From NCBI GenBank assembly GCA_002731665.1, contig PCCJ01000037.1, positions 1 to 16,572 of the forward strand: DNA of 16,572 nt. Direction: 5' to 3'. Source of the DNA: Actinomycetota bacterium (GTDB taxonomy: Bacteria; Actinomycetota; Acidimicrobiia; Acidimicrobiales; Poriferisodaliceae). A program made the translations under genes and the position numbers. Under the pieces are notes generated by a model that saw nothing but the letters and a program-made list of their open reading frames with translations, had not been told where the DNA came from and made no database searches. Below, piece after piece: positions 7,104-13,160 of this stretch (positions are counted from its first letter, which is position 1; each line of letters opens with the position of its first letter).

Positions 7104-7139
7104 AGGGACTTCCACATACTCGGTGGAGGTCCTTTTGTC
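7104..7139 (+). terminator. Intrinsic (Rho-independent) terminator
   Basis: GGACTTCCAC (7106-7115) pairs with GTGGAGGTCC (7123-7132) over all ten positions, one of them a G-U pair. The loop is ATACTCG, and TTTTGTCTT follows at once. It ends the small unit that begins near 6764; the T-run is on the plus strand only. It is the clearest terminator in the window. Confidence 0.85.
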
Positions 7140-7169
7140 TTCCGTATGCAGTGATAGCCCTCGAGAAGC

Positions 7170-7216
7170 CATGAAGAAGATAGCTTTCTGCAACGTGTTG
7201 GAATCATTTCTTCATG
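7170..7216. repeat. 9-bp inverted repeat upstream of the SDR gene
   Basis: CATGAAGAA (7170-7178) and TTCTTCATG (7208-7216) are perfect reverse complements separated by 29 nt, about 60 bp before the SDR start at 7275. It could be a pair of half-sites for a regulator or a stem in the SDR leader. No T-run follows, so it is not a terminator. It may be chance. Confidence 0.3.
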
Positions 7217-7274
7217 TTCATGTCAATCTTCTAAATCTGCCTCTGTGGTGGCGATAACCGGGGTAAGTTCTAGC

Positions 7275-8066
7275 ATGGCTGATTTAAGAGGGAAGATAGC
7301 GCTAGTTTCTGGAGCGAGTCGAGGCATTGGAGAAGCGGCTGCGCGAGCCCTTGATGCAGCGGGTGCTCAGGTGGTTCTAAGCGGGCGGACCACGAGTGAC
7401 CTAGAACGCGTAGCTGGAGAATTAACGCACTCACCGGTAGTAGTTGCGGCGGACCTGTCAGTAGCTGGAGCTGGCGCCGCTTTGGCAAGCGAGGTATTGG
7501 CCCTTGTCGAGGGTGTGGACATCCTAGTTAATAACGCGGGCATCCCTATGCGACGAATGCCTGATCAGCTGACCGAACAAGACGTTGATCTGGTTTATGC
7601 AATAAATGTTCGAGCATTACTGATGTTAACAATTAGTCTCGAAGAGTCGATGAAGTCGAGAGGTGGTGGATCTGTAATTAATATTAGCTCGGTGGCTGGA
7701 ATAAGAGGCCCTGCAGGCCGGGCCGCGTATGCAGCTACGAAAGGCGCTGTTGACGCATTGACCAGGGCGCTAGCTTCAGATTGGGGTCCTGCTGGTATCC
7801 GCGTGAATTCGATAGCACCAGGGCTCATAGCAACGGATATATGGGAAGAAAGCCGGCAAACTATCCCTGGACTTATCGAGGATATGGAGGGTCAAATAGC
7901 CCTTAAACGGTGGGGTTTTTCAGATGATATTGCTGATGTAATTTTATTCTTTGCAGGAAATGCCTCTCGTTACGTCACCGGCGAAACACTCGTTGTTGAC
8001 GGCGGACTTGCAAAAGTTGGAGCGTCTGCTAAACCGCAGCTTCTACCTGAAATGAGGGATCAGTAA
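7275..8066 (+). CDS. Short-chain dehydrogenase/reductase (classical SDR)
   Basis: 263 residues from the ATG at 7275. Classical SDR signatures are all present: GASRGIG near residue 13 for NAD(P) binding, NNAG near 80, the catalytic Ser in INISSVAG (S139), and Y152-x3-K156 in YAATK. The 13-residue Ser-Tyr spacing equals that of FabG. IRVNSIAPG and the C-terminal VTGETLVVDGG are also typical. SGR after strand 2 suggests NADP rather than NAD. It should oxidise or reduce an alcohol/ketone pair, possibly a 3-hydroxyacyl-CoA or a side-chain alcohol. An in-frame GTG at 7245 would add ten residues, but GGGGTAAG at 7260-7267 is well placed for the ATG at 7275 and homology starts there. The crotonase gene follows on the same strand after 114 bp. 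The C-terminal tail past GG extends about 17 residues further than usual. Confidence 0.93.
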   Translation: MADLRGKIALVSGASRGIGEAAARALDAAGAQVVLSGRTTSDLERVAGELTHSPVVVAADLSVAGAGAALASEVLALVEGVDILVNNAGIPMRRMPDQLTEQDVDLVYAINVRALLMLTISLEESMKSRGGGSVINISSVAGIRGPAGRAAYAATKGAVDALTRALASDWGPAGIRVNSIAPGLIATDIWEESRQTIPGLIEDMEGQIALKRWGFSDDIADVILFFAGNASRYVTGETLVVDGGLAKVGASAKPQLLPEMRDQ

Positions 8067-8180
8067 CCCTGACGCGTCGGCATGGTTTATTGATAAAAGT
8101 GGACCAGATTGAACCAGAGCGAATGGTCATGTCATACTTTTGCTTGAGCTATTTAAGGCGAAACTGGGGTGTAATTACTA

Positions 8181-9017
8181 ATGACTGACAATTTTGAACG
8201 CGTCAGATATGAAATGCCTAGGGAAGGCGTTGCTCGGATAGTCCTAGCTAGGCCTGAGGCGGCAAATGCCCAAGACTATTTGATGTTGTCAGAGCTTAAT
8301 GATGCTTTTGATTTGGCCGCTGCTGATGAAGGAGTGAGAGTCATCATTCTGGCGGCCGATGGAAAGCACTTTTCGTCTGGTCATGATTTGTCAGCAAGTT
8401 CCCCGAATATGGATGATTTCCCAACAATTGGAACCCAATGTCATTTTAATGCACCCGGTGCTGAGGGTTACATGGCGCGAGAAGCCGAGATGTATTTAGG
8501 CTTATGTTGGCGCTGGAGAAATATACCTAAACCAACGATTGCTCAAGTACAAGGAAAGGTTATTGCGGGCGGACTAATGCTGGTGTGGCCGATGGATATG
8601 ATTGTTGCTGCAGAAAACGTAACATTTAGTGATCCAGTAGTGGCATTCAACGTTAACGGGTGCGAATATTTTGTGCATCCGTTTGAAGCAGGGAGCCGAC
8701 TTGCAAAAGAAATGCTATTTACAGGCCGCGCTATAGGAGCCGATGAATTGTTACAACGTGGAATGGTTAATCAAGTCGTTCCAGAAAATGACTTGGAACA
8801 GGCGACTCTTGAATTGGCGGCCCATATTGCTAAACGACCGATGTTCGGGTTGACACTAGCCAAGCAAAGCGTAAATCAGGCTCTGGACTCAATGGGAATG
8901 TATAACTCACTTCAAAGCGCATTTAGTCTTCACCATGTTGGGCACAGTAACAACAAAGAAATTCACGGTATGTTGATCGACCCTGCTGGCATCAAAATTG
9001 TTAGAGACGAAGCGTGA
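8181..9017 (+). CDS. Crotonase-fold (enoyl-CoA hydratase/isomerase family) protein lacking the catalytic Glu pair
   Basis: 278 residues. Crotonase features: RPEAANAQ, the FSSGHDL segment with the first oxyanion position, PTIAQVQGKVIAGGLML for the second oxyanion loop, the FSDPVVAFN stretch, and FTGRAIGADELLQRGMVNQVVP. When aligned to mitochondrial enoyl-CoA hydratase, the position of Glu144 (GGGCE) is Met133 and that of Glu164 (QPE) is Val153. Canonical syn-hydration is therefore unlikely. The later VNGCEYFVHPFE and FSLHHVGHSNNKE segments are characteristic of a subfamily I recall from mycobacteria and related actinobacteria; their acidic and His residues may be the active site. It probably acts on an acyl-CoA, but the reaction is unknown. 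The ATG at 8181 has only a distant GGGG upstream. It may be co-transcribed with the SDR. It converges on a membrane-protein gene after 18 bp. Confidence 0.88.
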   Translation: MTDNFERVRYEMPREGVARIVLARPEAANAQDYLMLSELNDAFDLAAADEGVRVIILAADGKHFSSGHDLSASSPNMDDFPTIGTQCHFNAPGAEGYMAREAEMYLGLCWRWRNIPKPTIAQVQGKVIAGGLMLVWPMDMIVAAENVTFSDPVVAFNVNGCEYFVHPFEAGSRLAKEMLFTGRAIGADELLQRGMVNQVVPENDLEQATLELAAHIAKRPMFGLTLAKQSVNQALDSMGMYNSLQSAFSLHHVGHSNNKEIHGMLIDPAGIKIVRDEA

Positions 9018-9035
9018 GGCCGTGCGTCTAAAGAC

Positions 9036-9488
9036 CTAGAGCCCTGGTTTAAATATCATTAAAGTTAGAGTCAAGATGAATAGTAGACTGATGGCACTGC
9101 TGCCAATTTCAGCTCGCCTTTGTGCGGATGTGTCTCCATTTGCCATTTGCTTTTCAGCTTTGAGGATTACAGCATGAAGTATGCCGTTCATAGCAAGCCA
9201 GCAACTAGCAGATAGCCAAAGCCAAAGTTGGCTCAGCTGGTAAAGCTGCTCTGACATTCCAGTCAGGGTAAATCCGAGCATGCCTGCCACGACAAGAGCA
9301 GGTGCGTAGATGCGCTGCCCGTTTGCTTGCATGAGTGAGATAATCTTGAAGCGATCAGTGAGATCATGGTTGCGGGCTTGGCGGACTAAAAATGGGTGTA
9401 CGAAAGCCGGAGCGAATGCTATGACCACGGCAAAAATATGCACGACTAAAACTAAGTTGTATCCAGTGTCGCGTACCATAGCTAGCAT
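9036..9488 (-). CDS. Small integral membrane protein, four predicted helices
   Basis: 150 residues with four hydrophobic segments, about residues 10-33, 58-78, 84-108 and 127-147. The first contains VHIFAVVIAFAPAFVHPF, with His and Pro inside the membrane span. This reminds me of the DUF2269-like family of small uncharacterised membrane proteins, but the match is from memory and weak. A His in helix 1 and another in helix 3 (GILHAVIL) could bind haem or metal; that is speculative. The start ATG at 9488 has AAGGA 9 nt upstream (minus strand); a second ATG three codons later is possible. It lies alone on the minus strand between two plus-strand groups. No function is assigned. Confidence 0.8.
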   Translation of the reverse strand: MLAMVRDTGYNLVLVVHIFAVVIAFAPAFVHPFLVRQARNHDLTDRFKIISLMQANGQRIYAPALVVAGMLGFTLTGMSEQLYQLSQLWLWLSASCWLAMNGILHAVILKAEKQMANGDTSAQRRAEIGSSAISLLFILTLTLMIFKPGL

Positions 9489-9844
9489 CTTTGAGAGTCC
9501 TTAAGTCGTGTGCCTATGCGGTATTCATACATGATTCACTGCTCTGACTTGCAACTGGGTGAGTCGTCGCCCTGTATATGATTAGTCTGTCCGATGTTCC
9601 TGATGTAACACCAGAGTGTGTGGAGTATTTTATCATTCTTACTCAAAGCTGGTTCACTTATTATTTAGAAGTAAATGAGGATGATTTGTGTATGGGTTCG
9701 AGAAGTCCGGTCTTTTAAATTATTAAATGGCAGCTTAGATACATCGAGTTCAGGATGGGGTATGGGCTCTGAGGACCGATGTTAGTTAGTGTTTAGACGA
9801 ATGTGATTAGTGCTAGCGATGAGCTAGCTGCATAGGAGATTTAG
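9489..9844. other. Divergent intergenic region upstream of the amidase cluster
   Basis: About 355 bp between the membrane-protein gene and the amidase. No credible reading frame was seen; the longest ATG frames have about 20 codons. It contains an AT-rich palindromic patch, TTTAA-ATTA-TTAAA near 9714-9727, and a small hairpin just before the amidase ribosome site. No promoter with good -35 and -10 spacing stood out: TTGCAA (9549-9554) and TATGAT (9577-9582) are 22 bp apart, which is too far. Confidence 0.45.
9812..9828 (+). repeat. GCTAGC hairpin before the amidase ribosome site
   Basis: GCTAGC (9812-9817) is repeated at 9823-9828 with a 5-nt loop, GATGA. Because GCTAGC is its own reverse complement, the pair forms a 6-bp hairpin. 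It ends five bases before the AGGAG ribosome site (9834-9838). It could affect amidase translation or be part of an operator. Confidence 0.25.
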
Positions 9845-11329
9845 ATGATTGAGCCTTGCGACTTATCGGCAACTGAAGCTCGCGCAATGATTAGGAGTAA
9901 AGAATTGTCGCCGGTAGAACTCCTGGAGTCATGTTTGTGTCGAACTGATCATACTAATAGTGCTCTTAATGCAGTTATTACGCGCGTGGACGAAATGGCA
10001 ATGGATGATGCTAGGCGCAAGGAACAAGAAGTCATTGACGGGGCGCCCTTAGGGCCACTTCACGGTTTGCCTGTGGCCATAAAGGACTTGCAACCTACAT
10101 CTGGCATCTTGACAACGTATGGCAGCGAATATTTTGCTGATCATATCCCAGTTGCTGATTCAGGCATCGTACGACGCGTGCGAACAAATGGCGGGGTTAT
10201 AACTGGTAAGACCAATATTCCTGAAATGAGCATCGGCGCCAATACTGTGAACCGCCTATTCGGGGCAACAGGAAATCCGTTTGACCCTACAAAAACTTGT
10301 GGTGGGTCCTCGGGTGGGTCGGCTGTCGCCGTGGCGGTAGGAATGGCGGCATTGGCAACAGGTTCAGACCATGGCGGCAGTCTACGAATCCCAGCTTGCT
10401 ACAGCGGGGTAGTGGGACATCGCTCTAGCCCTGGACTAGTACCGCATGAACTTCGGACAATTACGCAGACGAACTATAGCCTTCAGGGGCCTATCGGGCG
10501 CACTGTTGCCGACACTGCGTTGCTGCTGGCGGCGGTAGCGCAGAGAGATAACTCGAGCCGACTCGACCCTATGTGCTTCCCGCTTGATTCATCAATTTAC
10601 TGTAATTTAGCGGGTGTTGACATAGGCAATCTTCGTGTCGGTGTTTCTACGGATTTAGGTGGCGTCCTTGTGTCTAAATCGATTCGTGAAAGCTTTAAGG
10701 AACGCGTGAGCTTTTTGTCAAAACATGTTGCGGTTTTATCAGAGGTTGATGTTGACTTGACAGATGCCCCTGCCGTTGATTGGCAACTGAGAGCTGATGT
10801 ATTCGCAACTCAGTATCATCGCGAAATTGATAATTACGATGGAGGCATTAACCCGAATATCCGCAATACCTATGAGACTGCTTTATCTACTGACGTCCTA
10901 GCTATAGCTAAAGCTCGCCGTCGACAAATGGAGTTGTTTCAGGAATTCAACACTCAGTTTGAGAATTTCGATCTCATTATCTGCCCAGGTGTTAGCGTCC
11001 CTCCGTTCAAATGGACTTCACTTTACCCAGAAGAAATTGATGGACGAGCTGTTGAAAACTACATGGCTTGGCTGGCTTTAAGTTCTGCCTTGACCGTCGT
11101 CGGAAACCCCGTGACTGCATTGCCGTGCGGATTTGACTTGAATGGTACTCCATTTGGAATTCAGTGCGTTGGGCCAATGTTCGGAGATCATGCTCTGCTC
11201 AGCAATGCTGCTGCGATTGAACAGTTGTTTTCTGTTGAGGAGTTGACAGCACGTCCGATCCCAGATGTGGCCTGGTTGAAGAATCAAATAAGTGAGTGCG
11301 CTACGACAGGAAAGGAAGTAGTGGGCTGA
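9845..11329 (+). CDS. Amidase-signature (AS) family amidase
   Basis: 494 residues, a usual AS-family length. The Ser-cisSer-Lys triad is readable: K80 in VAIKDLQ, cis-Ser S155 in GGSSGGS and nucleophile S179 in GSDHGGSLRIP. The spacing matches GatA (Lys79, Ser154, Ser178). His176 occupies the variable position in GSDxGGS, often Thr, Ile or Leu. FEN-LIICPGVSVPPF and GNPVTALPCGFDLNGTPFGIQ form the C-terminal half. It should hydrolyse an amide to acid plus ammonia or amine in the cytoplasm. No gatB or gatC neighbour is present, which favours a catabolic amidase over the tRNA amidotransferase subunit. The start ATG at 9845 has AGGAG (9834-9838) at 6-nt spacing. It is followed after about 160 bp by a CoA-transferase, which could activate the released acid. 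Confidence 0.93.
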   Translation: MIEPCDLSATEARAMIRSKELSPVELLESCLCRTDHTNSALNAVITRVDEMAMDDARRKEQEVIDGAPLGPLHGLPVAIKDLQPTSGILTTYGSEYFADHIPVADSGIVRRVRTNGGVITGKTNIPEMSIGANTVNRLFGATGNPFDPTKTCGGSSGGSAVAVAVGMAALATGSDHGGSLRIPACYSGVVGHRSSPGLVPHELRTITQTNYSLQGPIGRTVADTALLLAAVAQRDNSSRLDPMCFPLDSSIYCNLAGVDIGNLRVGVSTDLGGVLVSKSIRESFKERVSFLSKHVAVLSEVDVDLTDAPAVDWQLRADVFATQYHREIDNYDGGINPNIRNTYETALSTDVLAIAKARRRQMELFQEFNTQFENFDLIICPGVSVPPFKWTSLYPEEIDGRAVENYMAWLALSSALTVVGNPVTALPCGFDLNGTPFGIQCVGPMFGDHALLSNAAAIEQLFSVEELTARPIPDVAWLKNQISECATTGKEVVG

Positions 11330-11492
11330 GATAATTTTATGTGGTTGGGTCTCGGGACTAGCTAAAATAACGATTCGACTTTTAAGATGTTGGGTCATCG
11401 ACTGTGAAGGTTGAAAGTTACGTTCAGAAAATGTTTTAGATTCACCAGTGCGGAACGGGGCACAAGAGGCTCGTAGGTTCTACTGTCATAAT

Positions 11493-12695
11493 ATGATTCT
11501 TGAGAATGTACGGGTCTTAGACTTAACCCAATATTTGTCAGGTCCATCAGCGACTCGCATGCTTTCTGAGTTGGGTGCCGAGGTCATCAAAGTTGAGCTT
11601 GGACCTAATGGCGACCCAAGTCGCTTATTGCCCTTTGTTGAAGGTCGAACCAGTAGCTATTACTCGCAACAAAACAGAGGCAAAAACTCTATTTGTGTAG
11701 ATTTCTCCAAAGAAGAAGGACACGACTTAGTTCGTTCTTTGGCGCTCGAATGTGACGTTATCGTTGAGAACTTCGGACCAGGGGTTTTAGAGCGAAAGGG
11801 TTTAGCTTGGGACGATTTACATGCCCTTGATGAGTCGTTGATCATGGCATCTATATCTGCCTTTGGTAAAGAAGGGCCGCTGTCTCACTTGCAAGGTTTC
11901 GATCTGATGGGCCAAGCATTGTCCGGTATGATGCACCTAACTGGAGACGCCGATGGCCCTCCTCAATTTACGGGTTCACCGATTGCGGACTGTGCGGCTG
12001 GTCTTGTTCTTTTTGGTGCAATTGGACACGCTTTGTTTCATAGAGAAAGAACCGGACTGGGGCAGTGCATAGAAGTTAATCTTGTTGATCCAGTTTTTCA
12101 TATGCATTCGATCGCAGTGCAAGGGCACAGTGCAACCAAAGGCGAATGGGCTCAGGCGCGTTCGGGAAGACAGTTTGGAATTGTAGTCCCATCAGGAACA
12201 TATAAAGGACCCGATGGTTGGATCGTGATTCAAGTATTGGAGCGCCAGTGGCCCCGATTCTGTGAAGCAATGAATAAAGCGGAACTTGCAACCGATTCAA
12301 AGTTTCATACAGGTAATGATCGAATTGAGAATGCGGCAGAACTTATCAATATAGTAGAGCGCTGGGTGCAGTCATTTGAGAGTGACGGAGCAGCACTGCA
12401 ATGGCTGGAAGAGCATCGCATACCTGCCGCTCCGGTCCTTAGTCCAGTTGAGGCTATGAAGCACCCACACTTTATTGAAGGAGGAATGGTCAGGAACGTG
12501 GATGACCCAACATTCGGTCCGCTAGCAGTTACGGGATTGCCTGTTAAATTTAGTCAATCAAGTCGACCGGATCGAGAGCCGCTGCCAGAGTCCTTGGGTC
12601 AAAGTAATAGACCGGTTTTGGAGAGACTATTGGCGTTGAGTGTTGCTGAAATCGAAGAATTAGAGAAAACAGGCGTTGTGATGTCGGACGAGTAA
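11493..12695 (+). CDS. Class III (CaiB/BaiF-type) acyl-CoA transferase
   Basis: 400 residues from the ATG at 11493. Family hallmarks: MILENVRVLDLTQYLSGP, LGAEVIKVE followed by GDPSR, and the NRGKNSICVDF motif. VENFGPGVLERKGL and GFDLMGQALSGMM follow; D137 there aligns with the catalytic Asp of formyl-CoA transferase and AMACR. Class III enzymes move CoA between carboxylic acids through an Asp-CoA thioester, or racemise 2-methylacyl-CoA. QFTGSPIADCAAGL and the C-terminal PVLSPVEAMKHPHF are also typical. The frame stays open upstream to a GTG at 11448, but homology begins at 11493, which lacks a clear ribosome site. It lies between the amidase and the rhodanese on the same strand, with gaps of about 160 and 57 bp. 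The CoA donor and acceptor are unknown. Confidence 0.92.
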   Translation: MILENVRVLDLTQYLSGPSATRMLSELGAEVIKVELGPNGDPSRLLPFVEGRTSSYYSQQNRGKNSICVDFSKEEGHDLVRSLALECDVIVENFGPGVLERKGLAWDDLHALDESLIMASISAFGKEGPLSHLQGFDLMGQALSGMMHLTGDADGPPQFTGSPIADCAAGLVLFGAIGHALFHRERTGLGQCIEVNLVDPVFHMHSIAVQGHSATKGEWAQARSGRQFGIVVPSGTYKGPDGWIVIQVLERQWPRFCEAMNKAELATDSKFHTGNDRIENAAELINIVERWVQSFESDGAALQWLEEHRIPAAPVLSPVEAMKHPHFIEGGMVRNVDDPTFGPLAVTGLPVKFSQSSRPDREPLPESLGQSNRPVLERLLALSVAEIEELEKTGVVMSDE

Positions 12696-12752
12696 TATGG
12701 TCTAAATCGTCTATTTGTTGTAATACGGCTCAGAAAATGCAGGGAGATAGTT

Positions 12753-13160
12753 ATGGCAGTGAGATCAGTAAACGAGATGGCTGATGAAGCCAAGTCTGAA
12801 ATTGATAATTTAAGCCCGGAAGAGGCGCGACGTAGAGTGGAAACCAATGGCGCACTTATCGTAGATATTCGTGACGTGCGCGAGCTGCAAAGAGAAGGTG
12901 TAATTCCAGGCTCAACGCACACTCCACGTGGGATGTTGGAATTTTGGGTATCGCCTGATTCTCCATACACTAAGGAAATATTTCAAGAAGATCGTGAATT
13001 TATTTTGTGCTGTGCCGGCGGTCTTCGTTCAGCGTTGTCGACGAAGCTGCTTCAAGACATGGGCGTTCCAAAGGTTAGTCATGTCGAGTCTGGCTTTGGT
13101 GGCTGGCAATCAGATGGTATGCCAGTTGAGACCTATGATGAATGGAAATCAAAGCGCTAG
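12753..13160 (+). CDS. Single-domain rhodanese-like protein
   Basis: 135 residues. An N-terminal helix (about 1-25) precedes LSPEEARRRVETNGALIVDIRDVRE, the rhodanese entry motif. PGSTHTPRGMLEFW is a variant of the usual PGAxhiPxg segment. The active-site loop is C87-AGGL-R92 followed by S, a six-residue sulfurtransferase loop with a Cys nucleophile, so it should be active. VESGFGGWQSDGMPVE is the typical C-terminal signature. Likely role: transfer of sulfane sulfur or redox handling in the cytoplasm. The start ATG at 12753 has AGGGAG (12741-12746) at 6-nt spacing. The TAG stop at 13158-13160 abuts the ATG of the dimethylformamidase-like gene with no spacer, so the two are probably translationally coupled. 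It occupies the place where known dimethylformamidase operons encode a small subunit, to which I see no resemblance. Confidence 0.92.
   Translation: MAVRSVNEMADEAKSEIDNLSPEEARRRVETNGALIVDIRDVRELQREGVIPGSTHTPRGMLEFWVSPDSPYTKEIFQEDREFILCCAGGLRSALSTKLLQDMGVPKVSHVESGFGGWQSDGMPVETYDEWKSKR

Noticed and set aside
6764..7139. The structured unit as tmRNA or RNase P RNA.
   Set aside because: No tRNA-like GTTCGAATC arm, no CCA end and no ALAA-type tag for tmRNA. The conserved GAGGAAAGTCC and ACAGAACCCGG blocks of RNase P are absent.
12599..12970. Minus-strand frame of 123 codons across the CoA-transferase/rhodanese junction.
   Set aside because: It overlaps two well-supported plus-strand genes, has a Ser/Thr/Ile-rich translation and no recognisable motif.
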